Assembly (NCBI GenBank): GCA_964017065.1
Contig: OZ024789.1
Coordinates: 340,843-404,842, forward strand
Length of the DNA stretch: 64,000 nt
Origin: Haliclona indistincta
Taxonomy: Eukaryota > Porifera > Demospongiae > Haplosclerida > Chalinidae
Reading direction: 5' to 3'
Part shown: positions 1 through 11,600 of the stretch, piece after piece
Layout of the letters: each line of letters opens with the position of its first letter
Numbering within the stretch: position 1 is the first letter of the stretch
Program-made: the position numbers and the translations under genes
Notes under the pieces: generated by a model
The model's input: the letters and a program-made list of their open reading frames with translations, nothing else
The model's database searches: none
What the model was told of the DNA's origin: nothing

Positions 1-255
1 ATCTCATCTTCCGGTACATTGTTCCCATGACGCCTAGGCAAGGATTGGAATACGCTCAGCAAGAGATAATTGGAGAAACTGCACCATATCTGCACTGATT
101 CTATTCACCATCAACAAACCCATTAGCGCTGTTAAATATTAACATTATAGCACAGAAATCTGTGGTGAAACTGGTGTTCACATAATACAGACTTATCTAC
201 TAAAAATAATCTGGACTCACCACATAACCTGGTGCAAATAATAATTATAAGTATA

Positions 256-394
256 GGTTAACCCATGGCAACCGAGGCGGTACGCGATATAACCGAGGGG
301 GTAATTTTTACCGCCCGAGGGCGCGAAGCGCACGAGGGCAGTAAAATTTACCCCGAGGTTATATCGCGTACCGCCGAGGTGCCATGGGTTAACC
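256..394. repeat. Short palindromic foldback element
   Basis: A roughly 139-bp imperfect palindrome. The arms of about 53 bp begin and end with GGTTAACCCATGG and its complement, around a G+C-rich core. Short ORFs on both strands here come only from the palindrome. It resembles a non-autonomous MITE/foldback. No clear target duplication was identified. Flanking bases 1-255 and 395-782 contain no gene I can support; 656-726 holds a short imperfect direct repeat. Confidence 0.65.
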
Positions 395-1124
395 ATTTTG
401 TAGCCCAAGAAGCTGCTCTTATGGTTACTATACGAAGCGCTCAAGGTAGTAGAGCATCCATGGAAGTCACCAGAGGCTAATGACAGCGCGTTTCTGAAAG
501 ACGGCAGTGTAATCTTGCGTGCGTTTTTCGACGACGCCATCTTGTTGCTACGGTGTTGCTATGTGACGTCACTTCCTGGAAAATATACGTATTTTCTATG
601 GTATACGAGATATAACCACCGAGCGGCGCCTTTGATCTTACGGTAGCCTGGGCTACAATTTATGTTATACACTAACAAGCTAAAGGCTAAATTATTATAA
701 TTTATGTTATACACTAACAAGGCTAAATTATATCAATGCTCAGGCTCGCCCCTGCCATTCCATGAATGTACTAGTTTACTCTATTCGGCCTGGGGGTCAT
801 GGGCGTTATTTAGAATCATTTCCCCTCAATGCTAGATTCCGCGATCTTCTACTCTGTCAAAATGATAGAATCGTTTATCCTACAACTGTCTTACGTTGGG
901 AAACAGGAAGGCCCATAGAGAGTTATCTTGAAAAGAAGTAATATTTATCTGGAAGCAGGTAATATTGCGTCAGTGGTGTCTCACTTATTCACGTTTAAAA
1001 TCACGCTGGGATTGCTACTAAAGTTTTCAAGCACAGGTTTATACACAGGTAGGGTTGGCAGATAATGTCGTTGTAACTACTAGATGCAAGAAAGCAACTC
1101 TAGCTATTCATCAAATATGACTTA

Positions 1125-1392
1125 ATACATGGTTTCGCGACAGAGGCGTGATGGAATGTTCGCGCTGAATATAATGAGAAAAACGCGCTATGACGAGGTG
1201 ACCGCCTACTGGTGGACAGGGTCCACGGATGAATTTCGCGGTAATATACTGATCTACTGTCAGCTTCGTATACGTTCGCGAATTTCATCCGTGGACCCTG
1301 TCCACCAGTAGGCGGTCACCTCGTCATAGCGCGTTTTTCTCATTATATTCAGCGCGAACATTCCATCACGCCTCTGTCGCGAAACCATGTAT
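1125..1392. repeat. Perfect-armed hairpin element (268 bp)
   Basis: The left arm (1125 to about 1241) and right arm (about 1277-1392) are nearly perfect reverse complements starting ATACATGGTTTCGCGACAG, around a loop of about 35 bp. It lies just inside the left arm of the larger inverted repeat. The overlapping short ORFs on both strands are by-products. It is probably a non-autonomous DNA element. Confidence 0.7.
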
Positions 1393-2154
1393 AAATTTTC
1401 TTTGGTCAAAATCTTTTAATCCATCTAATCCTTGTTCTTTCCATTTCTTGTGTCCGTGTAATAAGTGTGTTCCTGTAGGTTTCTCCACATATTCTTTTGT
1501 ATAAGCATGTAATTTCTTCTTTTTTTCTTCTTTTCCATTTAGGCCATGAGCCAGAGCCCAAAAATTTGGCTTTTGGTATCATCTGGAGGGACTAAGGTTC
1601 ATAGTATTTTTTTAGAAGCCCTACACTTCTAGAATCAGAAAAGTGTGATAGCATTGCCGAAATAGTAGCTTTTGTGTTTTATCAAGGTTTTTGTATCTAC
1701 TGTTAGCAAGCTTGAATAATGATTAGGTAGTAATTAAATTCATGCTCCTCTAATCATATTCACAACAATGATTCTGATTATCAAGCAATGAAACTACTTA
1801 TACATGTACTTCATGCTGTAAGATTATCGAAGAAAGCTATATTAATACTTAGACTGTAGTGATCTGCTCTGAAGGCAGATGCCCTTGGCATGTCATAGCA
1901 AGATAAGGACATGTTTGTTCCTTGTGTGGAACTAAAACCCAGAGAAGATGGGTATAAAAAACAGCCTGAAGATGGGTATAAGTAACTTGCTGCTACATAC
2001 TGCATAGTAGTATAGATGCATACAGAGCCATTATTGTATACATGCTTATACATTGGATGAGACAATGCCAATAGTTTTTGCAGCTAAAGCAAAGTAAAGA
2101 CTACAGACCTGCATTAAAGAAATCAGAATAAGTTTCTTGATTTGAATTAGGAAT

Positions 2155-2838
2155 GGTACCTAGCAAAAGCATTCTGTACCTAGCAGGAGCATTCTGTACC
2201 TATAGCAGGAGCATTCTGTACCTATAGCAGGAGCATTCTGTACCTAGCAGGAGCATTCTGTACCTATAGCAGGAGCATTCTGTACCTATGGCAGGAGCAT
2301 TCTGTACCTAGCAGGAGCATTCTGTACCTAGCAGGAGCATTCTGTACCTATAGCAGGAGCATTCTGTACCTAGCAGGAGCATTCTGTACCTAGCAGGAGC
2401 ATTCTGTACCTATAGCAGGAGCATTCTGTACCTATAGCAGGAGCATTCTGTACCTAGCAGGAGCATTCTGTACCTATAGCAGGAGCATTCTGTACCTAGC
2501 AGGAGCATTCTGTACCTAGCAGGAGCATTCTGTACCTATAGCAGGAGCATTCTGTACCTAGCAGGAGCATTCTGTACCTAGCAGGAGCATTCTGTACCTA
2601 TAGCAGGAGCATTCTGTACCTAGCAGGAGCATTCTGTACCTATAGCAGGAGCATTCTGTACCTAGCAGGAGCATTCTGTACCTATAGCAGGAGCATTCTG
2701 TACCTATGGCAGGAGCATTCTGTACCTAGCAGGAGCATTCTGTACCTAGCAGGAGCATTCTGTACCTATAGCAGGAGCATTCTGTACCTAGCAGGAGCAT
2801 TCTGTACCTATATAGCAGGAGCATTCTGTACCTGTACC
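2155..2838. repeat. 20/22-bp minisatellite array
   Basis: About 32 head-to-tail copies of TAGCAGGAGCATTCTGTACC (20 bp), interspersed with a 22-bp variant carrying an extra TA. The two unit lengths alternate irregularly, and point variants (tagcaaaag, tatggcagg) sit near the left edge and in a few internal units. Units are otherwise nearly identical, as expected of a recently expanded tandem repeat. It has no coding frame. Confidence 0.95.
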
Positions 2839-4928
2839 TATTTTCTCCTAAACTAGATAGTATTTATGCTCATCCCTTCTACCAGCATAGTGACTAATTA
2901 TTGATCTCATGCAGACACCACCTGTATGTACCAAAATGAGATTTAATCAACAGCTATGCATGCTGCCGATATAATTATGAAAGGCAAAGGACTATACATG
3001 CTATTAAGTCAAGGGCTGACTACTAAGCAGGACAGCCAGGTATAGCACTGTATTATAGGCCAGAGAGGTGACAGGTCCAGTTAGCCGAGGATGAAAATTG
3101 TAAGAAAAGAAGCTAAAGAGCAGTTGGTACAACAGTTAAGTCGTCTTATATCGGTCTTGTATACCAATTTATTGACATCTTATTCCAAGCAATGAAAGAT
3201 TTGATCAAAGGATTAATACAATATACAATTCTGAATGACTTAATACAATCAGACATGCATGCAATGGGTAATAGTAATTTTAATAGACAAGATTAATAAA
3301 GAAATGAAGTAATAGTAATAGACACAATAAACTATCCTAATAGCGAACAACAGGCAAACCTCTATTTTGTATATTTTAGTCATCAACATGAGTAGTATAG
3401 CAATAGAATGGTTGTTTAGCATAATATCAATAATCAATGCAAACACATGATTCCCTAGAAGATGAGTAGTATCTCAGTAAAGGTATAGTAATCAAGTTTA
3501 AGTATATAGTTATTTCTATTATGACTTTCTATTATAATTGACCCCATATCTGAAATTTTATTATACTGGAAGCTTATGCTCTATGGTTTGTGCTTTGCTG
3601 TAAGAACCGCTGTACTGCACCTGATGGATTGCAACCAGCACACATCGGTCATTCTTTTACTGCATAAGGACTTTTACCAAGATATGATTATTATGGTAAA
3701 TGGAGTACATGTAAAATGCTGTCTATGCAGCCTGTCTAACCAAAAGAGCTATAGGGTGTACACTCACTGTGTCTAAGTCAGTGAAAAATGTGGATAAAAA
3801 AATGAAATGATCAAAATTAGTATAAAATACTTGTTAATTTATGGTAATTTATGCGCATTTAATATTTAATTTGTGATAAAACCCAAAAGCTACCTCTAGA
3901 ACAATGCTATCATCTATTTTATAACTCTAGGGATGTATACCTTCCTAAAAATCACCATTAACCTTAGTCCCTCAAAATGATACCCTCCAACCCCTCGGGC
4001 TCATGGACTAATTCAGCTGTACAGTGTTGCACACGAAGAGAGTAGAAAAATAGTTTTTGCACATTTTGCTTCATATCTCAGTAACTAAAGATCCTACTGG
4101 CATGTTGCATGTATCATAATGATCCTCTATCCTTACTGAACACCCTGATTCATATGGCTTCAACTCACGTGACATGGGCGTGGCGCAACATGGCGGGATA
4201 TCGGACCCACTGGAAGGACAAGGTTAGGCAAAGAACTTTTGAGTTACTGGTAGTTAAGATTTCTTAACGCTGCATTAAACCCCTCACCCAGGGCGCCTAC
4301 CTGTGGGCTGAGTGTTTTGCCTTAACTTTCATTAGTTCGGCGTCAGGGAGCAAATAATAGCGTCCTCGACCGACCAAAAGCTTAGGCACGGGAAATCCGA
4401 TTCTCTGGGAGTTGACCAAAAGCTTAGGCACGGGAAATCCGATTCTCTGGGAGTTAAGGTCCAAGAATAGGAAATTGCATTGCCAATACATTCATCTTTA
4501 CTTTAGAACTTGCGCAGAGTCTGTAGAAATACGCACATCGACAAACGCGACTGTTTTCTGCTAGAGAGCTGTTTTCTGACCGCCATCTTGCTAGTTTAAT
4601 GGATTTTTGTGATGTCATCCATAATAAATATTATCATGCGATGAGTCATAACTAATACAAAATACATTGAATCAGTTTAATAGTTATGACTCATCACTGA
4701 CTAATAACCAAATTTGTGACATCACAAAAATCCATTAACTAGCAAGATGGCGGTCAGAAAACAGCTCTCTAGCACCGCAAGTTCTAAAGTAAAGATGAAA
4801 GCTTATGGCAATGCAATTTCCTATTCTTGGACCTTAACTCCCAGAGAATCGGATTTCCCGTGCCTAAGCTTTTGGTCGGTCGAGGACGCTATTATTTGCT
4901 CCCTGACGCCGAATTAATGAAAGTTAAG

Positions 4929-5509
4929 GTGGCGGTGCGCCAATTTAATGAGATTCATGACTTTACAAGTAGCTTTATTTTTCAGCAATGGTATTTGTGC
5001 AGGCATGCTCCAGTATGCATTTTGTTTTGTCTATCGATAAACATCGATTATAGCAAGTTTCAGTCACGAAGTATTTAGCTAACGTGGAGCAGCGAGCTCG
5101 CCCAGTAAAGACCGGTCTGTGGCTGTTATCTCCAGTTCGGCTTGCTTGCTCCGGAAAGAACTTCGTTTACAGCTTTAAAATTCCAGCGCGCACAGACGTA
5201 TAGAGCGATTTTTCGATACTCCCTTGCTAACCCTGCAAAACGGCAAGCTTAGACCAGAAAAAGTTCTTTAAAAAAAATTCTGGATCGAATTACGGAAATT
5301 CGCTCTATACGTCTGTGGGCAAGATGCTGCTGCATGCTGCTGCGTTTGAAGCGCGTCGATCTATTGCTCGACAGTCGAGATAGCAGCCACAGACGCTTCA
5401 TGTATTATTTCCCCCATACTGTTATGTAAATCGCTGTAGTTATAAAGTCTAGTTATTAATAAAACGCACGTTGCGTGGGTGTTGAATATTAACTAAGTGC
5501 ACCGCCACC
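4929..5509. mobile_element. 581-bp element with TTAA target duplication, nested in foldback arm
   Basis: The ends are GGTGGCGGTGC and its complement, flanked by TTAA at 4925-4928 and 5510-5513. The opposite foldback arm (near 4322) contains the same sequence with a single TTAA and no insert, which fixes both boundaries. Partial internal inverted repeats occur around 5190-5310. There is no ORF of transposase size. TTAA duplications are typical of piggyBac-type elements; the family assignment is inference. Confidence 0.8.
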
Positions 5510-5701
5510 TTAAGGCAAAACACTCAGCCCACAGGTAGGCGCCCTGGGTGAGGGGTTTAATGCAGCGTTAAGAAATCTTAACTACCAGTAACTCAAAAGT
5601 TCTTTGCCTAACCTTGTCCTTCCAGTGGGTCCGATATCCCGCCATGTTGCGCCACGCCCATGTCACGTGAGTTGAAGCCATATGAATCAGGGTGTTCAGT
5701 A

Positions 5702-5885
5702 CAGCGCTTTGAATAGATCTTGCAACTCCACAGTCAAAGCGGAAGTAACACGTTTTCTTGCGTTGACCAATCAATCACGCGCTTCAATTCTTTGATGCAG
5801 GCCCACACGTGACCAGCCGTGTTTGATTGGTCAACGTATTACTTCCGCTTTGACTGTGGCGTTGCAAGATCTATTCAAAGCGCTG
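5702..5885. mobile_element. 184-bp MITE with TA target duplication, nested in foldback arm
   Basis: A hairpin element with termini CAGCGCTTTGAATAGATCTT and its complement, flanked by TA at 5700-5701 and 5886-5887. The opposing foldback arm at about 4131-4142 is the empty site with a single TA. It is a non-autonomous Tc1/mariner-like MITE. Confidence 0.85.
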
Positions 5886-6544
5886 TAAGGATAGAGGATC
5901 ATTATGATACATGCAACATGCCAGTAGGATCTTTAGTTACTGAGATATGAAGCAAAATGTGCAAAAACTATTTTTCTACTCTCTTCGTGTGGAACACTGT
6001 ATATATTTTTATGTACAGTCTGTCAGTCACTCAATCAAATTTATCTCATCATTATTTTATTTCTCATCCTTTTGTGACTGTAAAGCAATAATATGAATAT
6101 GAATATGAATAGACATCAAACGCCATAAGATATGTCAGAATAATTTCCAACCGCCATAATCTCTGTTTTTGTCAGGTAAACTCAGGCTGAGTTGCTCTCT
6201 TGCATCTAGTGGTTACAACGACATTATCTGCCAACCCTACCTGTGTATAAACCTGTGCTTGAAAACTTTAGTAGCAACCCCAGCGTGATTTTAAGCGTGA
6301 ATAAATGAGACACCACTGACGCAATATTACCTGCTTCCAGATAAATATTTCTTCTTTTCAAGATAACTCTCTATGGGCCTTCCTGTTTCCCAACGTAAGA
6401 CAGTTGTAGGATAAACGATTCTATCATTTTCATGATTTTGACAGAGTAGAAGATCGCGGAATCTAGCATTGAGGGGAAATGATTCTAAATAACGCCCATG
6501 ACCCCCAGGCCGAATATATTCTAATTCTAATTAATCATTATGAA

Positions 6545-6753
6545 ATCGTGCTATTGTAAGAAAACTCCCACATCAAAATGGAGATGTGAGCGAGGATGTG
6601 AGAGCTGGGTTCAAGCGGCCTATCATGCCTATGGTGCACCATCCTGAGGTAGCCGCTAGCAGAGTGAAGACACGATCACAGGTACTGATGGAGGAGCTAG
6701 GACTAACAGAGGAGGAGAGTGGGCGTGGTCTAGCTGACACCAGCAGCTCCTAG
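6545..6753 (+). other. Unassigned short open frame, possible terminal exon
   Basis: An open plus-strand frame of about 69 codons ends in a stop at 6751-6753. It is rich in charged residues, and its last part reads like an ordinary protein C terminus (for example SRVKTRSQVLMEELGL). No start or upstream exon was located, because the left side runs into the inverted-repeat composite. I do not recognise a family. It may be a leftover exon of a disrupted gene or chance. Confidence 0.25.
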
Positions 6754-6834
6754 GCCTATAGGACTAGGAAGAAGAGAAAGGCTAGTGAGTGAGCAACACG
6801 ATGACAAGACCCTTCTCTCTCTCCAACCCTTTCT

Positions 6835-6893
6835 CCCTCCCTCCCTCTCTCTCTCCCTCCCTCATCTCTCTCCCTCCCTGCAGGCTATCGGCT

Positions 6894-6940
<47 letters not shown>

Positions 6941-7209
6941 GTTGTTCGATCTTGGTTGTAGGAACAGAGTGAGTGAGTGAGTGAGTGAGTGCCGAGTGAG
7001 TGAGTGCCGAGTGAGTGAGTGAGTGAGTGAGTGAGTGAGTGAAGTCGTCTAAGCTATTATGTTATTATTCTACTCTACGTGTAGGTCGTCTGAATCTCAT
7101 TGATCTAACTAGAAGTGAGCGTCTGAACAAGTCTGATACTCTCATGAATATTCATAGTAGTCATAGTCATGCTCTACTGTGTGTTACAGTCATCTAGAAG
7201 TGACCACTC

Positions 7210-7241
<32 letters not shown>

Positions 7242-7430
7242 GGATTGGATGTGTGGGTGGGTGAGTGAATGAGTTCATGAGTGAGAGGGTGAGTGAGAGA
7301 GTGAGTGGGTGAGTGAGTGGGTGAGTGAGTGAGTGAGTGAGTGGGTGAGTGGGTGAGTGAGTGAGAGAGAGTGAGTGAGTGAGTGGGTGAGTGAGTGAGT
7401 GAGTGAGTGAGTGAGTGAGTGAAGTCGTCT
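6835..7430. repeat. CT, GAGT and GA microsatellite tracts
   Basis: (CT)n at about 6835-6940, (GAGT)n at about 6969-7041, (GA)n at about 7214-7241 and a long (GAGT)n with GGGT variants at about 7258-7422. Between them (7091-7150) is a degenerate kinesin-like fragment. Confidence 0.9.
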
Positions 7431-7432
7431 AA

Positions 7433-8256
<824 letters not shown>

Positions 8257-8619
8257 TAGCCACACCCAGGTACCACCATATCAACCAGACTCCACCCATA
8301 GCTACAGTGTTCCTATTGTCAATATTTTTTAATTTTTAAAAAATTTCTGATGGTCACCACACCACGATACAAATGCATCGGACATTATTACAAACGGTTG
8401 CACTTATTTAGTTGTAAAATATATGGTCTATAGCCTTTTAATTTTCTAAAGTATGAGCAATTAACTGAATGCTAGGTAACCATTAGTTATCAGACTCTGT
8501 AGGCACCTCAATCTCATCGTGACTGATATTTATCAAATAAAATCATTCTTTCAAAATTCTTATTAATTTACTTTTCAAAAAAAAATAATAGAATCTGTTC
8601 TTTGTGATTGAGTGCGTTG
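8257..8619. other. Convergent 3' intergenic spacer
   Basis: An A/T-rich spacer between the stop of the plus-strand kinesin and the stop of the minus-strand kinase gene. It should carry both 3' UTRs and polyadenylation signals. Nothing else is recognised. Confidence 0.6.
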
Positions 8620-11600
8620 CTATGGTAACGGTAGTTTAGTCAGCACATCGCTCATGCTAATCCTATTGGTCGGATCAGTGTGTGTACAGCACTGTACCAG
8701 GTCATGCATAGCGGGCCAGCTCTCTCGAACACGCTCCAACATGGCGGGTAGCCTCTTGGGGTCAGGATACTGCTGTGATATTAGCTCACAGAGAAGGACA
8801 CCGAAGCTGAACACATCGAGCTTTGGAGAGAGGGAGGGAGGTTGGGATGAGACTGTCTCTGGAGCGGTATATGGGTCGATAGCACCTGCTAGTCGCACTA
8901 GCTTAGCGGAGACAAAGTCAGACAGCTTAGCGATCCACCGTCCCTCGGCAAGTGCTAGGAGGAGTACATTAGCACTGGTGATATCACGATGGATGACAGG
9001 GTCTGGCTGAAGATGGAGATAGTTCAGACCAGCTGCAATGTCTCTAATGACCGCTAGCTTTGCCTTGCTGCCTGTCAGCTTGTCTTGTTCGTAAGCTGTT
9101 CTCAGTGACATATCCATCAGCTCTGTCACTAGCAGCGGGCTACCTGAGGGATGATCCAGCACAGCAGCCACCAGTAGGACCAGGTTAGGATGATGGATCT
9201 TGCTCAAGAGGCTCAGTTCTCTCTGGACTAGTAAGGGATCTAATGGCGCTACCTTCTTCGGGTGTATCTGTTTCACAGCAACCTTCTTCCCTCTGAACCA
9301 CCCCATGTGCACCATGCCGCAAGCTCCAGACCCAATGATCTGTGTGGTCAGTTCTACCTCTCGACATGGCGCTACCCAGAACCTGATGTCCGCCACCTCT
9401 TCTGTCACTCTTGATTGCAGCTCTAACCATTTCTCTTCCACTTCTGCTTTCTCTTGCTTGACCTGGTTCAGTCGCTGCCTCAGCTCAATCGTACTCTCCT
9501 TCAGTCTCTCTGCCTCCTCCCTGAGCCTATCATTGTCTCTCTGTAACTCCTTGATCTCATCCACCATCTTGTCATCTCTGGGCTCAGCTCTAACACTAAC
9601 AGCAGCAGCATCTGATGGCTTCTCATCGATCTTGTCCTCTGTCTGTGAGCTCTTTTTTGGTGATTTCTTGTGCTGGAATAAACTTGACATGAAAGATTTG
9701 CTTCTGCTCTCTCTCGTGGGAATATCAATCGGTGTACTCACTGAATAAAGAAACAGAAAAGAATATTTTTGTATTGTGCGTATAATTATGTGCTATGAAC
9801 AGGCTATGAATGACATTTCGATCCAGTTAGAAAAAAAAACACTACATGTCACTCCTGTGATGTGATTAGTTTGCCACTTTCTGTTACCATGGATACTACC
9901 AAGACATGCAGTATTGTCTTACCTTTTCGGTTGTCGGTGTCTTGTGCCTCATCTTTCGTTGGCGTTGCTGGAGGTGATTGTGGGGTGGTGTCATCCTTTC
10001 TGCTCTGCTTCCTACCTCGTACAGGTGAGGGTCGGTACTGGAACGATGGATGCTTCTTCCCATTGTCCTCTTCCTTTGTGACTGTATCCTTCTCTTTGGT
10101 CGGTGTCTCTGATAATGGTGGTTCCTCATCTTTCTGGTTAGTCACTGTGTGCTCATCCTGTGCCTGTTCTGTAGCTTTCGTTGGTGTCCCTGGAGGTGAT
10201 TGGGTGTAATTCTTTGTGCTCTGCCTCCTGCCTCTTAGTGGAGAGGGTCTGTACTGGAATATTTGATGTTTCTTTTCATTCTCTTCCTCCTTGTTAACCA
10301 TGAGGTCCTTCTGTTTGGTAGGTGTAGCTGGAGTGCTGTTGGTCTCTGGTAATGGTGGCTCCTTCTCTTCTTCCTTCACTATTGTTGTCGCTCTAGGGTC
10401 ATAGACTGGTGTGTTTCTGAACAAGTCTTCTTTAGTCATTGGCTTTGCTTTACTCACTGGTTCTTCCTGCTCTTTACTCGTTGAATCTGCTGCACCATTA
10501 TCTGAATTTTCTTCCTTCATTGCTGTTCCTCTAGGATCATACACAAGGGTGCTTCTGAACAGCTCCTCTTTAGTCAATGGCTTCTCCTTGGTCTCTACTG
10601 GTTCTTCCTCCTGCTCTTCAGTTTGTGTCGCTGTGGGGTCATACACTGTCGTGTTCTTGAATAACTCTTTAGTTGCTGTGAGATCAGCTGCTGTTGGTGT
10701 CTCTTCCTTGGTCACAGTCTCCTCAGCTATAGGTGTGTTAGTCTCCTCTATACTAGTTGATTCAATGGCTGGTATCTTCTTCTCTTCAACTGCCTCCTCT
10801 TTCTTGCTCACTATTTGCTCCGAATCACTCACTTCAGCTTTCTTCTCATCTTTCTTGTCGTTATCTTGTTGTGGCTTTCTCTTCTTTTTCTTCTTCACTT
10901 TATCTTTCTTGTGTTTCTTAGTCTTCTTCTTCACCAGCTCAGGTGTATGGCCACTGTCAGCTCCTCCTGAGGCACTCTCCTCTCCCTCTCCTCTCTGGGT
11001 CACTGCCTCAAGACGAATAGTGCTATCCACCTCAACTTCATGATTCAAAGTTTTATCAGTCTGATCTAATGACTCTTCATCCGCCATTCTCTCCTTGTTT
11101 GCTGTGGTACCCAGCTCCTCTTTCTTGTCTGCCAGCTTGCTGCGAAGCAATGGATACTGCTGGCGTGGTCCCAGTTCAAATGATGACTGAGCTATAGACA
11201 CACACTAGTAGTGACGTTGTCAGCCATTGCTGTATCACTCACCTTTACGTAGCTCAAACTCCTCATCCTCTCCACCATCATTCTCGTCATAGCTGCCAAC
11301 GGTAACCACCGGTAGCTGCCTCACCACTGCTGCTCTGCGGGACTCCTCCTCCTTGTCTGAGCTGACTCCATTAGCTTCTTCTTCATCAAGGCTATGTGGT
11401 TGTTCATCAGTTGAACCAGATACTGAATCCTTCTTCCATGATTGTACTGATACACGAGAGGGCTTGGTCTGTTTCTTGTCTGGTTTGAAGAAGTCCAGGA
11501 ATGACTTGGTTCGGCTGCGAGAGCTCATGTCCATAGTGGAGGAAGCTGTGCAAGAGAGGTGTGTAAGGTGAGCAGGTTAGCAAACAGGGTGTATTGTGGG

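Larger units (their letters stand above)
4022..5999. mobile_element. 2-kb foldback (palindromic) transposable element, TA target duplication
   Basis: The whole segment is one long palindrome: 4022-4620 pairs with about 4725-5999 once two insertions in the right arm are removed. Termini are CAGTGTTSCACACGAAG and its complement, flanked by TA on both sides (4020-4021, 6000-6001), typical of Tc1/mariner-type insertion. Within the left arm a 42-bp block is tandemly duplicated (about 4374-4457). No transposase frame is present, so it is non-autonomous. Confidence 0.75.
783..6515. mobile_element. 5.7-kb composite bounded by long inverted repeats
   Basis: Bases 783-1100 reappear as a near-perfect reverse complement at 6190-6515, so 5.7 kb is bracketed by TIR-like arms of about 320 bp. 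A second, more diverged inverted pair (about 1544-1690 against 3870-4010) lies inside. No transposase-like reading frame is visible between the arms. The interior holds a palindrome (1125-1392), a minisatellite (2155-2838) and a foldback element (4022-5999). It may be a large non-autonomous element or a fortuitous inverted duplication. Bases 1393-2154, 2839-4021 and 6002-6189 hold no gene I recognise. Confidence 0.6.

Noticed and set aside
265..480. 71-codon plus-strand ORF in a G+C-rich patch
   Set aside because: It lies across the palindrome 256-394 and has no homology or splice context.
2155..2838. Possible CRISPR-like array
   Set aside because: Units are contiguous with no unique spacers, and the genome is eukaryotic; it is a minisatellite.
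9200..11043. Long plus-strand ORFs of 182 and 210 codons
   Set aside because: They are antisense shadows of the kinase gene exons, with biased Ser/Leu/Phe composition.
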